This document shows positions 49,268 through 59,500 of a DNA stretch of 64,000 nt, one piece after another. The translations under genes were made by a program, and so were the position numbers. Below the pieces are notes generated by a model. It saw nothing but the letters and a program-made list of their open reading frames with translations. It was not told the origin of the DNA and searched no databases. Source of the stretch: Ostrinia nubilalis (taxonomy: Eukaryota > Arthropoda > Insecta > Lepidoptera > Crambidae); NCBI RefSeq assembly GCF_963855985.1, contig NC_087110.1, positions 4,455,001 to 4,519,000 of the forward strand. The letters run 5' to 3'. Position 1 is the first letter of the stretch. Each line of letters begins with the position of its first letter.

Positions 49268-49405
49268 AACAACCACAACCATAATTTATCATAAGCACTT
49301 ACAGGGCAGATATGTACCATCCTAGACTGCATCCCACTTAACATCAGGTGCGATTGTGGTCAAATATCTGCCTTGTTATGCATAAAAAAAAAAAAAAAAA
49401 AAAAA
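49268..49405 (+). mobile_element. Non-LTR retrotransposon 3' end with poly(A)
   Basis: GACTGCATCCCACTTAACAT and CAGGTGCGATTGTGGTCAAA precede an A-run at about 49384-49406. Lepidopteran Jockey/CR1-like LINEs commonly end this way. The upstream boundary with the tandem array is unclear. Confidence 0.55.
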
Positions 49406-49429
49406 ATATATAAATTGAAATAAATTAAG

Positions 49430-50220
49430 ACCTTTTTTACTACGATTATTGATGATATAAATCAATTCTTCTTCTCGTCGAAGTTTCTTATCCACGATTT
49501 AATTAGTTTATTAATTAAATCATGTCACTGGGGATCTGAAAAAATAAATAATGCTTTAAATAAATTGTGAACAGTTTAAATACAGAACCGAAACTTCTAA
49601 CAATATTGCAACGTTATTAATAAATAAAAAGGTTACCTGTTTTAACCAAGATCTATAACGACGTTTTCTGCTTATTATTGTAGATATTTAATTGTCTTGC
49701 TGAGCAGTAGGTACTCCTGAAATAAAGAGAACTTTTTTTAATCGTCAATAAAATCTGTAATAAATATTAGCAAACAATTATCTATTGATTTTAGTATTTA
49801 AAGATTTTTATTTGTGATATATATTAAATATTTTGAGTAACACTATAATCAAAGCGAAGAAAGTTTTCTTTATAAATCAATGAAAAAATGGTTTATTTAT
49901 TCATAATTTAACCACGTATAGAAAAGAAAAAATACTGCACTGACCCCAGATAGCTTGGGAACAGCAAGCGAGTGATGATCTTAAAGAGGTATCAAAAAAA
50001 TGGTAATCTCTCTCGCAAGTTAAACGAAAATCATGATCCGAAAGTTATCCTATAAACTTAAAAGTATATGAAATATATAATTACACTTACATTTTAGGAA
50101 ATACTGCACTGGTTTCACAGAGTTTTTAAAATGTGCACTTATACTTTTTAATTATTACGTACATGACGAACTTGCACTCGATGAAATCTAATGTCACACT
50201 GTACGTTGCATCGCGTGGAT
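49430..50220 (-). ncRNA. Possible spliced transcript of unknown nature
   Basis: On the - strand a TATAAATT lies near 50238. About 30 bases on, a possible first exon runs to 50091 and ends ..AAAAT before GTAAGT (50085-50090). A TTTATTTCAG acceptor precedes 49716, a CAG/GTAACC donor follows at about 49638, and a TTTTTTCAG acceptor lies near 49537. Joined exons would place an ATG across the first splice junction (AT|G) but give only 21 codons. The splice signals are good but nothing proves transcription. Confidence 0.2.
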
Positions 50221-51225
50221 CGTGGGAATGTACGAGCTGCAATTTATAGTCCAAGAGTAAGAGTTTTATATATTTATCTGTAAACCTGTTCATTTTAAAA
50301 TGGTTTTAAAGTTTTGTTTCGAATTTTTGACATTTTGCATTATTGTACATTTATGACTATTAGACATTTATTTATTGTACATTTACTACTATACTACTAT
50401 AAGTACTTACTCTTTCTAATATTGCAAAAATAAAATAATCTTTTAAATCATTTATTTCATATTTAATGAAAATGTATATCAATATTTAACCAATCTGAAA
50501 ATAAAATACATTTTATTGAAATGTTCAATAAAACATCGATTTAAACATCTCAGCTCCTGGTCTCACACAGCTTACTTGCAGATTCAGCATTAAATGCTTT
50601 GAATGTGTGTGCACGACATGTAACTTTAGATTTTTATTGTTTACTTCGTGTTGCATTGCAAGTTGAAACTAATAATTATTTTTATCTTTCTATGTGACTC
50701 AATGGTGACTGATACATTATGCTTCTACCGTTAAATCTACCTTTATAAAGTAAGTCAATTTTTTTCTAAATGACAATGCATTGTAAAAAAGATGTAAACA
50801 TTGTGAGGAAAAATAAAATCGAATAAAATCGTGAGTAAAATTAGTTGGTTTATTAGTTTTCTGTTGGAAGCAGACTCAAATCAATGTAGCTTATTACAAT
50901 TTAACTTTACAAATAGAATGATGGAAATTCGGTACTTGGAATACTACATAATTAGTATTTGACTAGCCATTTAAGAAATTAACCTACATACTTTAGATTC
51001 TGATTTCACTTTTACTGCAACATAGTGTAACACAATCATATTTCCTTTAAACGTAACATCAAAGTATGGGTAATATTTTAATTCAAAAGGTAATACCTAC
51101 TTGCTAGTGATTTTTTTTTCTGTGCTTATCGAACATAAAAATACGGTCCAAATTTGTATATCATTTTATTGTTACTTTAGTTTTAACTAATTAGCTTAAT
51201 TTTTGCTGACAATTTATTATTGATC
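50221..51225. other. No gene recognised; left end of the Polinton expected here or further left
   Basis: AT-rich. I could not match it to any sequence near 64 kb, so no terminal inverted repeat was identified. Confidence 0.4.
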
Positions 51226-51312
51226 ACATAAATACAGAATTTCACCGCAAAAAATTAATTACTTTGTGAGATTCTTTGTGAATAGCAAGAAACAAGCTCC
51301 CGATTGTGCAAA

Positions 51313-52705
51313 ATGTGAGTAAGTACTGTTATACATTTATTTTATACTTAGTTTGTTCTGACAAATAATTTTCAAGTAATGTTTTCTTTACTGAGTATTT
51401 CTTTACATGTTTTCTTTACTTTAGTATTTGTGTAGAGAACCGCGATGTGTTTTGTTAAGCTAATTGGTCGCGGGTTCGAATCCCGCAACCATCAATATAT
51501 CTAGCTAGCATAGTATGTATCTTTGTATTTGGTAGTGTACTTAAATGTGTCATTACCGTAATTAGACAGTGGTCATGATTATTAGGAAGATAGACTAATG
51601 ATGATTAATATTTTATAGGTCGGATTCTGAGTACGCATCCAGCATTGAAGACGTGGCCCCATTAGAGGTGGTGCCACCACCGCGCTCGAGCAAGAGCAAG
51701 TCCAAAACCAGCGCGTCGACCTCAACCGCTTCTACGCCTGCGCCTAAGCCGAGGAAGCGAAAGCCTGCCGCCCATTCCGTTGCGAACGTTGAAGCCCTAA
51801 CTAGGTAAATTTCCACCTTTATAATCTAACTAGCTTTTGGCTGCGGCTTCACCCGCGTAAAATTTAGTATATCACAGATCGCCATAAATTATAGCCTATA
51901 TGTTATTCTGGGTTATAAACAATAATACTGTAAAGTTTCATCAAAATCTGTTCAGTGGTTTTGCATGAAAGAGTAACAAACATCCTCACAGCCAGACATC
52001 CACACAAACTTTGCATTAATAATATTAGTAATAGTAAGATTTTAGTAATAATATTACCAAACTCCCTCATAATTATTCTACAAGCACTTAATTTTAATAT
52101 TCCCTAAAAGGTAAATTTTTAATTTACAATGAGTTTTTACGAGTACTTACATAAAAATCTAAGCGAATTAAAGTAAAATAGTACCTAATTGTTTAAAGTA
52201 CAACAGCTGATCTTTTGACAACTTTTTTGTACAGAGCATTCTTATGTGTTTGTGTGTGTGCAATAAAACCTTTAAATAAATAAAACTAACAAAAAATATA
52301 TTCTATTGAATAAAATAATCATTACTTAAATAAATGTCTATTGTTCACAGACCAAAGAAAACGAAGAGTTTGTTTTCAATCATTAATAAGGACGAGCGGG
52401 CAAGTGCGAAGGAGACAACTCGTAGCATCGCATCGAGCTTTACATCGCGGGTGTCTTCGGGCCAGTGTCGTCGGACTGCAGTCACCAGCGGCGAGTTCTA
52501 CATAGATTTGAAAGTCTACAACACCGACGATGTTAAGAACGTTCCACCCGAGGAGCGTTACAAGAAAGCGCTTGCAGCGGTAAAACTCCAATGCGGTGAA
52601 CAATCCCAGGAGTGGGAGGCTCTACAAAGGTTTATAAGTAGCGCTTACGTAATTTTTGAAGAGTGCGAACCGACTTATTACAGTAATAAAATAAACATTA
52701 AATAA
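51313..52705 (+). CDS. Spliced Polinton gene of unknown function (180 aa), start codon split by an intron
   Basis: Exons: ..51314, 51619-51804 and 52351-52705. Donors are GTGAGT (51315) and GTAAAT (51805); acceptors are TTTTATAG (to 51618) and TTCACAG (to 52350). The last two bases of exon 1 (AT, 51313-51314) join G at 51619 to form ATG, giving MSDSEYASSIEDVAPLEV. The first half is Ser/Pro/Lys-rich and basic (SKSKSKTSAS, KPRKRKPAA), like a nuclear or DNA-binding tail. The second half is folded-looking (GEFYIDLKVYN, then EWEALQRFISSAYVIFEECE). A CATAAATA at 51227 could be its TATA box. Intron 2 contains a host interspersed repeat, intron 1 a tRNA T-arm-like remnant (51470-51494). It lies 130 bp before the polymerase gene, same strand. 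Homology is not recognised; a terminal-protein or DNA-binding role is only a guess from position and charge. Confidence 0.65.
51829..52030 (+). repeat. Lepidopteran interspersed repeat inside the Polinton intron
   Basis: ACTAGCTTTTGGCTGCGGC to TTTGCATTAATAATATTAGT: the same family as 8589-8822. It proves the Polinton has been resident long enough to receive a host repeat. Confidence 0.7.
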
Positions 52706-52835
52706 TTTTTACTTGTAAATAAACATACTTATTACACAGTTTTAATATTATTTTTTACATTCGAATTATTCAACATTATTTCTAGTAGGTAGGTATAGAG
52801 ACTTTATTGTTTATTAACTAATTCTTGGTTCTAAA

Positions 52836-55800
52836 ATGCCTTTCTGTACTATTTGTAACGTGTCCATAGGTTCAACCTCTTGGGTAGGACACTTGCGGAG
52901 TCGCTTGCACAAGCAAAAGAACTCCACCCAACCACACAGTGATGGTGTGGAAATCGTAGGTTCTGCATTTCGCTCTCGAATCATTTCTTACCGATTAGTT
53001 GCAAGTGAACTTGACCAAACTTCTATAGATATTTTCTTTAATTCTATTCATAACAAAATAAAATCACTTTTAGATGATGCTTTAAGAGTACATACTTGCA
53101 TCAAAGTGAATTTTGAATTATTTAGCATTTTCCTGTTATTCAAAAATAATATGCAGGAAATGAAATCTTTTGTTACAAAGAATTTTATACTTTACCACAA
53201 CTATGATTTTGATAGTTTATTTTCTAAACTAGTGAGTATATTGAAAAAGAAAATGGAAGAGTTTGAGGAAAGCGATAGTGGTTGGGCTTTTTTAAGTAAT
53301 TCACATTTAGAAATAAATGTCAATAAGTACCAACCATTAGGTGGGTCATCTTATTTAAAATTACCTAAATTTATTCAAAATAAGAAAGCATGTATAAATA
53401 TTCAAAATAAAGACCAGTGTTGCTTTTTATGGAGCGTAACAGCAGCTCTTTACCCTGCTCGAAATCATCCTGAACGAGTCTCGTCTTATCCCAATTTTAA
53501 AGATGTTCTAAATATCAATGGGATATCTTATCCCGTCACATTCTCAGATATTAGGATTTTTGAGAAAAACAATCCTAAGTTAAGTTTTATCATTTATGGT
53601 CTAAAAAATTCTAAAACCATTATTGGCCCCGTATATAAATCTGAAAATACCAAAAACAAAAAAACTATTCATTTGCTAATGTTAGAAAATGACGCGACGT
53701 CACATTATTGTCTTATCAAGGACTTGTCGCGGCTTGTCAGAAATCAAATAACAGCTCATCATGGTAAAATTTATTTCTGTGATACATGCTTAGTGTTTTT
53801 TACTACTTTTGATGAACTAGAAAATCATTTATGTAGCGGGATCGTCACTGTATTACCTGAAAAGGGGACCGTCATAAAATTTAATAATTATGACCGTAAA
53901 CAAAATGTTCCATTCGTCATTTATGCAGATTTTGAGACAATTTTAGAAGTGCACAAAGACAAATCTGATACGCAAAATACAAAAACGCTGCAGCACCATA
54001 TACCCTCAGCGTTTGCGTACAATATAGTCTGTACTGTAAACACTAGCTATAATCGGTATGTATCATATCTCGGTTCTGACTGTGTTTCAAAATTTATAGA
54101 ATCTCTTTACCGTGATGTTCGTGAAATTCATGCAATCTTATCTAAAAATTTGCCTATGATTTTTACCGAAAAAGATGCATCCGAATTTTTGCAAGCCACT
54201 CGCTGTCATATATGTGATAACTTTTTATTTTCAGACAAAGTGCGCGATCACTGCCACATAACAGGATTATATCGTGGTGCAGCCCACAGATATTGTAATT
54301 TACAATACAAAATACCTAAGTTTATTCCTGTATTTTTCCACAACTTGGCAGGTTATGACTGTCATTTGTTCATAAAACAATTAGGTGAAATGCCTGGAAA
54401 TATTAAGATTATACCTAAAACTAAAGAAAATTATGTGTCATTTACGAAATTTGTTCCGATTTCTGATCAAGAATTTATGCAATTGCGCTTCGTAGATTCA
54501 TTTAAATTTCTTGGCACTAGCTTAGATAAATTAGCAAAAACTATTAAAAAAGAAGAGTTTGATCATTTACGCATGCATTTTCCAATACCTACCCAATTTA
54601 ATTTACTTACTCGCAAAGGTATATATCCCTACGAATACATGGATAACTGGGATCGGTTTAAAGAGCGATGTTTACCAGAAAAAAAAGAGTTTTACAGCTC
54701 CCTTACAAATGAGCATATTACTGATGAAGATTATGAACATGCTCAATCAGTTTGGTCACAATTTCACATCAAAAATCTGGGTCAATACACTAAATTGTAT
54801 TTGAAAACAGACGTTCTCTTGTTAACTGATATTTTTGAAAAGTTTAGAAAAACTTGCAAATTTCATTATCAATTAGATCCTGCTTTCTATGTAACCGCTC
54901 CTAGTTTATCATTCGATGCAATGCTTTACAAAACTGGAGTCGAGTTGGAGCTCATAGATGACCTTGCCATAGTGCGTATGATTCAATCAGGCATCAGAGG
55001 AGGAGTATGCATGTGTTCGCACAGGCATGCCAACGCCAATAACAAATACATGAACGAATACGATCCCTTAAAACCAGATACCTTTGTAGTTTACATAGAT
55101 TGCAATAACTTATACGGATTCAGTATGTGTCAATCTCTACCGCTGTCGAATTTTAGATTTTTAAACCAGACAGAAATTGAATGTCTCGATATTGTTAATG
55201 TTCCTGCTGATGCAGAGTATGGTTTCATTCTTGAGGTTGACTTAAGCTATCCGAAAGAGTTACATGACAGGCACAATGATTTACCATTTTGTCCTGAGAA
55301 ATGCATTCCACCGGGGGGTAAGACTTTTAAGCTCGTGCCTAATCTTTACGACAAGTACTTCTACGTCATCCACTATGTTCACTTGAAAACATGTTTGAAA
55401 CATGGGCTGATATTAAAAAAAATACATCGAGTCATAACGTTTCAACAAAGTCCTTACTTAAAACAATATATCGATCTAAATACGAGTTTAAGACAACAGG
55501 CTCAATCTACATTTGAACAAGACTTTTTTAAGTTGCTCAATAACAGCATTTTTGGTAAAACCTTAGAAAACAGCGAAAAAAGAGTTAATGTACATTTAGT
55601 TAACGAATGGAGTGACCACAATAATGTAACAAAAAAGAAAATAACTGCCAATAAATTAATTGCAAGCTCTAGTTTTCACAGTGTTTCAATTTTCACTGAA
55701 AATTTAGTCGCAATACAAACAAAACCTGAACGGGTGATTTTGGATAAGCCAATATACATAGGGTTTACGGTGTTAGAGTTATCTAAAAGCCACATGTATG

Positions 55801-56339
55801 ACTTTCATTATTCAGTTTTTGAACCATCGTATAAAAACAAATTACAAATGTGTTACACGGATACGGATAGTTTCGTTTACCAAATTGAAACCGAAAACTT
55901 TTACAAAGATTTAAAAGAAACCTTCTTACATTATTTCGACACAAGCAATTTTTTCAAAGAAAATGTATATGGCTTACCGCTTCTAAATAAAAAGATTCCT
56001 GGACTTTTCAAAGACGAAATGGGAGGAAACATTATAACAGAGTTTGTTGGATTACGTTCAAAGTTGTATTGTGTAAAGACCATTAATACTACAATTAAAA
56101 AAGCAAAGGGAGTAAAGAAGAGTGTTGTTCGCGATATACAAATATCAGACTATAAAAAAACTTTGTATCACGGCAATATAGTGCGGAAAACAAATATTTT
56201 ATTTAAGTCAATCAAACACAACATTTTTACTCGCAGTCTCAACAAAGTAGCGCTATCCAGTAATGATGATAAACGTTTTGTTTCGGCTGACAAGGTGTCA
56301 ACAAGAGCTTGGGGGCATACATCCATTCTAAACATTTAA
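52836..56339 (+). CDS. polB: Protein-primed family B DNA polymerase (Polinton PolB), 1167 aa
   Basis: The ATG at 52836 opens a complete frame. The N-terminus has a C2H2-like module (CTICNVSIGS...HLRSRLH) and a second finger-like CDTC..HLC near residue 325. The 3'-5' exonuclease shows Exo I (IYADFETIL, D365/E367), Exo II (HNLAGYDCHLF, from H502) and Exo III (YTKLYLKTDVLLLTD). The polymerase shows motif A (YIDCNNLYGFSM, D755), motif B (KLLNNSIFGKTLEN) and motif C (CYTDTDSF, D1009 and D1011). All catalytic residues are present and the length fits Polinton PolBs. It would copy the element from protein-primed ends in the nucleus. Residues before the exonuclease (CCFLWSVTAALYPARNHPER, later HYCLIKDLSRLV) are a region found in insect Polinton polymerases whose role is unclear. 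No frameshift is seen. Confidence 0.95.
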   Translation: MPFCTICNVSIGSTSWVGHLRSRLHKQKNSTQPHSDGVEIVGSAFRSRIISYRLVASELDQTSIDIFFNSIHNKIKSLLDDALRVHTCIKVNFELFSIFLLFKNNMQEMKSFVTKNFILYHNYDFDSLFSKLVSILKKKMEEFEESDSGWAFLSNSHLEINVNKYQPLGGSSYLKLPKFIQNKKACINIQNKDQCCFLWSVTAALYPARNHPERVSSYPNFKDVLNINGISYPVTFSDIRIFEKNNPKLSFIIYGLKNSKTIIGPVYKSENTKNKKTIHLLMLENDATSHYCLIKDLSRLVRNQITAHHGKIYFCDTCLVFFTTFDELENHLCSGIVTVLPEKGTVIKFNNYDRKQNVPFVIYADFETILEVHKDKSDTQNTKTLQHHIPSAFAYNIVCTVNTSYNRYVSYLGSDCVSKFIESLYRDVREIHAILSKNLPMIFTEKDASEFLQATRCHICDNFLFSDKVRDHCHITGLYRGAAHRYCNLQYKIPKFIPVFFHNLAGYDCHLFIKQLGEMPGNIKIIPKTKENYVSFTKFVPISDQEFMQLRFVDSFKFLGTSLDKLAKTIKKEEFDHLRMHFPIPTQFNLLTRKGIYPYEYMDNWDRFKERCLPEKKEFYSSLTNEHITDEDYEHAQSVWSQFHIKNLGQYTKLYLKTDVLLLTDIFEKFRKTCKFHYQLDPAFYVTAPSLSFDAMLYKTGVELELIDDLAIVRMIQSGIRGGVCMCSHRHANANNKYMNEYDPLKPDTFVVYIDCNNLYGFSMCQSLPLSNFRFLNQTEIECLDIVNVPADAEYGFILEVDLSYPKELHDRHNDLPFCPEKCIPPGGKTFKLVPNLYDKYFYVIHYVHLKTCLKHGLILKKIHRVITFQQSPYLKQYIDLNTSLRQQAQSTFEQDFFKLLNNSIFGKTLENSEKRVNVHLVNEWSDHNNVTKKKITANKLIASSSFHSVSIFTENLVAIQTKPERVILDKPIYIGFTVLELSKSHMYDFHYSVFEPSYKNKLQMCYTDTDSFVYQIETENFYKDLKETFLHYFDTSNFFKENVYGLPLLNKKIPGLFKDEMGGNIITEFVGLRSKLYCVKTINTTIKKAKGVKKSVVRDIQISDYKKTLYHGNIVRKTNILFKSIKHNIFTRSLNKVALSSNDDKRFVSADKVSTRAWGHTSILNI

Positions 56340-56847
56340 CTAAGCATAACATTGAACCAAGAATTAGGTAATTAAAATTAAATTATAATACTTTCCTTAG
56401 TTGTACGATTTTCTTTATTATAATAGATAACCTAAGCTAATTAAGATAATATTAAGTTTCAAATAAATGTAATTAATTAATAAGGTACCTACCTATAAAT
56501 AAATGATGACAAATTATTTACTTGGGTTTTATTTCTTATACGTAAAGACATTGGTTCACATTAACTCAATAAGATCATGTTTAGACATGTTTTAAAGTGT
56601 GATATTAATCATCGCATAGAAACGGTGAGATCGTAATATGACATCGAACACACGTTAGGAATCAATTTACTACATTTATTTTGCAACGCTGAGGAAACTT
56701 TTACAGGTTTGGACATGAAGTTAATTAATAGCACGTGGCATAGCCGGTGCGTCTCATGTTACCTATTTGATATAAGCAACCAATAGATTTTATTTAGTTA
56801 TCAATTCGACTTTGTTGCGTTCAAACTTGTTTGGGTTAAAAGTTAAA
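56340..56847 (+). promoter_or_regulatory. Intergenic region with possible TATA box for the small + strand genes
   Basis: GATATAAG at 56769-56776 lies about 75 bases before the ATG at 56848. AATAAA-type signals for the polymerase gene lie near 56461 and 56498. No other gene is seen. Confidence 0.35.
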
Positions 56848-57111
56848 ATGGCTCAACGTAGTCACAGTCATCTTACCTCACCACAAGCCAGCTACGTTCT
56901 TTCAATCGATAGTAGAGTCCCCAAGCACGTAATTAAAATTGAAATTATGGAAGCAGTGGAAGTGTCAAACGATGAAGTGGACATTCAAAGTCGTGCAAAA
57001 ACTCAATACATTGTGTACGAAAATTGTGATGATGTATATTTTAGCGCGCTGCAACTGATGTCACACATCAGTTCCAAACTGCGAGACCGCAACGAAAGAC
57101 CTACCTTGTGA
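56848..57111 (+). CDS. Small Polinton protein A (87 aa; 88 aa if the downstream intron is removed)
   Basis: It starts at AAAATGG (56848). The core VIKIEIMEAVEV, then KTQYIVYENCDD and ISSKLRD, has the same order and spacing logic as the neighbouring protein B, which suggests an old tandem duplication. Unspliced, it ends TTG TGA. The last bases are also a good donor (GTGAGT at 57108-57113) with acceptor TTCTTTACAG ending at 57237. Splicing adds one lysine and puts the TGA stop at 57242-57244, overlapping the ATG of protein B. Function is unknown; it has no signal peptide or membrane segment. Confidence 0.65.
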   Translation: MAQRSHSHLTSPQASYVLSIDSRVPKHVIKIEIMEAVEVSNDEVDIQSRAKTQYIVYENCDDVYFSALQLMSHISSKLRDRNERPTL

Positions 57112-57240
57112 GTGGGAAATAATTAATTATCAATCAGGTATGTAGTATTTTAGTATTTTTAAGTGTTTTATTATGTGGTTAACCTAATTATTAGTTAAAG
57201 CAACTTTATTACAATTTATTCTCTTTATTCTTTACAGAAA

Positions 57241-57639
57241 ATGACTGACGTATATGATGATTTTCCTCAATACGCTCAAGACCCGTTACAACAGTTCACT
57301 CAGCAATACAAAGATTTATTTGGGGTGGAATCGACGCAAATTGATCAAAAACGTAAAAAACGAGTTTCTCCAAAAAATAATAAGCGGATAACTCCAAAAT
57401 CTTTTGTGGTGTGTAACGAACAGAAAGGCTTCAAAATGATCCAGATAAAGGTGGTGGACCTGGTCTGCGAGCGTGACCGAGCAAATTCGAACTCATCATC
57501 ATCTACGTCAGATGCTGACAGCGAGTGCGTGTTACTTAGTGCCCAATACGTAGTCCATGACGCAGTGGACGAAATAATGGATATGACAGAATGTGTAATT
57601 AAAAAGATATCAAAAAAGTTAACTGGTTCTAACTTTTAA
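57241..57639 (+). CDS. Small Polinton protein B (132 aa), related to protein A
   Basis: The ATG at 57241 lies directly after a TTTACAG splice acceptor. The protein has an acidic/aromatic N-terminus (MTDVYDDFPQYAQDPLQQF), a basic patch (KRKKRVSPKNNKR, residues 38-50), then MIQIKVVDLVCE, a Ser/Asp-rich insert, SAQYVVHDAVDE and KKISKKL. The last three segments align with protein A without gaps in the final 28 residues. An AATAAA at 57677 can end the transcript. It may be the second cistron of an A-B message. Function is unknown. Confidence 0.65.
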   Translation: MTDVYDDFPQYAQDPLQQFTQQYKDLFGVESTQIDQKRKKRVSPKNNKRITPKSFVVCNEQKGFKMIQIKVVDLVCERDRANSNSSSSTSDADSECVLLSAQYVVHDAVDEIMDMTECVIKKISKKLTGSNF

Positions 57640-57800
57640 TTGATTATGTTTTTTAATATAGTTGTAAATGTAATGAAATAAATTATTATGCAAAAACGAT
57701 GTTTTTACTCAGTTCCCTAGGAATACATATTTAGGTATAAAAATAAACACAAAGTTTAATTCCATATTTCAATTATTTATTACAGTAAAGTGAATATTTA

Positions 57801-58295
57801 TTAATTAAACACATTGTTATCTACACACCATTTCTTTAAACTTAAAACATTTCGTAACGCACAATACTTGTCATGATAAAAACAATTAAATAAAATTTTA
57901 TCTTTACAATATAGTTCATTAAGACTATTCAAATTAGGAGTACCCTTACGAGTTATATCAATAACACTATTATTATTATTACACAACTCTTGCATCCATT
58001 TTACTTTTTCTTCCCCTTTGACTATAATTTGTTTATTTTTCAAAAAACCAGTCATCATTCTATGAAATTCTCTGTAGTCTATGTAGCCCTCACTCCATAA
58101 ATAGCCTCTATTTCTTTCGATCCAACGAACACATTTCTTTTCTTCATCACTCAGTGCAGAAAACGGATACGGGGGCTTTATTAAAAACACATAGGTATAC
58201 TCTACATTAGCTACTGCCATTTCTTTAACCAAGAATTTATTATTGCTGTCCTTAAACCCTTGCAAATCAACGATTACTGTATTATAATTATTCAT
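57801..58295 (-). CDS. Polinton-associated protein, 164 aa (VIVDLQGF N-terminal motif)
   Basis: ATG at 58293-58295; its first two codons overlap the stop of the capsid gene (ATGA). The start TVIVDLQGFKDSNNKFLVKE resembles a conserved N-terminus (hhhVDhxGF...KEhAh) of an ORF that I recall accompanying capsid genes in many insect Polintons. A DxE-type exonuclease (RNase H-like) fold has to be considered because of the DLQ/DxE-like motif, but the usual E is Q here and no further acidic motif is convincing. The C-terminal half contains several Cys/His (CKDKILFNCFYHDKYC). It is the last gene of the - strand set, facing protein B with a 161-bp gap. Confidence 0.6.
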   Translation of the reverse strand: MNNYNTVIVDLQGFKDSNNKFLVKEMAVANVEYTYVFLIKPPYPFSALSDEEKKCVRWIERNRGYLWSEGYIDYREFHRMMTGFLKNKQIIVKGEEKVKWMQELCNNNNSVIDITRKGTPNLNSLNELYCKDKILFNCFYHDKYCALRNVLSLKKWCVDNNVFN

Positions 58296-59500
58296 GATAG
58301 TTTCTTTACAATGTTACTCAAAGGCTTATATTCGTATAAACAATCGTTTAAAATCAGGCAGTATGCAGCTGTCTTATCTGGAATTTCTTGGTCTGTCTCA
58401 ATTTCGACTCTCACATCAATAGATCCTTTCAGTGTTTCGTGTTGTCGTGAACAGTCAATAACGAATAAAGGGGCAACGTCTCTAAATTCTTTTAAACTCA
58501 GCAACGGCTCTGAACGACGTCCGTGATACGACTGCTGAAATCTTGTATATTGTTCGTATAATAAAGTGAACTTGTCATCTGAGAAACTGATGTTCAACCC
58601 TTCATAGGGATAATACGACGAATTTAAAAAGACTCTTACATCACGTACATGACAATGATCAAACTCTGCCATTGACAATTGACTGTTGTGTTTGCGGTTG
58701 GTTTGTAAGGCTATTACAACAAATCGCGGTTTCTCTGTTTGGGATGCAGTTTTGATAGACCAAGTATGCTTACGTGTTTGAGGAAGTAATGGGTATTCAT
58801 ACAGATCCCAATTACGAAATGCTAGAGGAATAGCACGATCTTTCTCTAAATGCTTTAATAAATTTATTCTTTCTCGATCTGACACTTTGATATGTGGCAC
58901 TCTCCAAATAATTTTACTAATTATAATGTCATCTACAACTTCTCCTGTATTTAATTTGATAGAATTAAGATTCGTATTGCTTCTAAGTAACACTAACTCG
59001 TGTTTACAGTTCATGATTATTTTTTCATAGTCTTCTGCGAATCCTAATATCTTGTTTAGCGGAATGGATAAGGAAAACGCCCCACCTCCAGTATTATTGG
59101 TTCCCATAGTTGACCAACCCCAAACTCGTGCATATTTTGATTCATTTTCATTTAGCGATAGATAAGATTTTATTGTTGTAGTTATACCTGCATTTTTTAT
59201 TTTATCTATTTCTACTCCATTCAATTCATACCGAATATCTTGAAATAGGAACAATGCCGGATTATTAATGAAATGTACCTCAGATATTTTTGCTTTAGTT
59301 GTGGTGTTATAAACATTCACTTTCCCCTCGATATACAAACTACTAAGTGAAGGCAATACGTATAGATCTTGTTGATTAATAGGAATTCTTATTTCATCAT
59401 TCTTGTTGAAACTTGTCACGTACGGTTTGTATGAATGATATTCGAAACTTTCAATGCTGTTGTCGTATGATGTTTGTTGAGATATATTTAGAATATTCAT
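58292..59500 (-). CDS. Major capsid protein candidate (double-jelly-roll/hexon-like), 402 aa
   Basis: ATG at 59498-59500 overlaps the stop of the 48-aa gene, and its own TGA overlaps the next ATG. Residues 81-105 (PALFLFQDIRYELNGVEIDK, then IKNAG) and the following SYLSLNENE are characteristic of the hexon-like protein of insect Polintons. The downstream GWSTMGTN, Gly/Ser loop and IPLNKILGF segments, with many short beta-type stretches, fit a double-jelly-roll fold. At 402 aa it is on the short side for such proteins, which may reflect shorter tower loops. It would form the trimeric capsomers of the virion together with the penton-like protein upstream. Confidence 0.78.
   Translation of the reverse strand: MNILNISQQTSYDNSIESFEYHSYKPYVTSFNKNDEIRIPINQQDLYVLPSLSSLYIEGKVNVYNTTTKAKISEVHFINNPALFLFQDIRYELNGVEIDKIKNAGITTTIKSYLSLNENESKYARVWGWSTMGTNNTGGGAFSLSIPLNKILGFAEDYEKIIMNCKHELVLLRSNTNLNSIKLNTGEVVDDIIISKIIWRVPHIKVSDRERINLLKHLEKDRAIPLAFRNWDLYEYPLLPQTRKHTWSIKTASQTEKPRFVVIALQTNRKHNSQLSMAEFDHCHVRDVRVFLNSSYYPYEGLNISFSDDKFTLLYEQYTRFQQSYHGRRSEPLLSLKEFRDVAPLFVIDCSRQHETLKGSIDVRVEIETDQEIPDKTAAYCLILNDCLYEYKPLSNIVKKLS

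Noticed and set aside
51466..51494. Possible tRNA gene (GCGGGTTCGAATCCCGC)
   Set aside because: Only a perfect T arm is present; no acceptor, D or anticodon arms fit upstream. Probably a SINE remnant in the intron.
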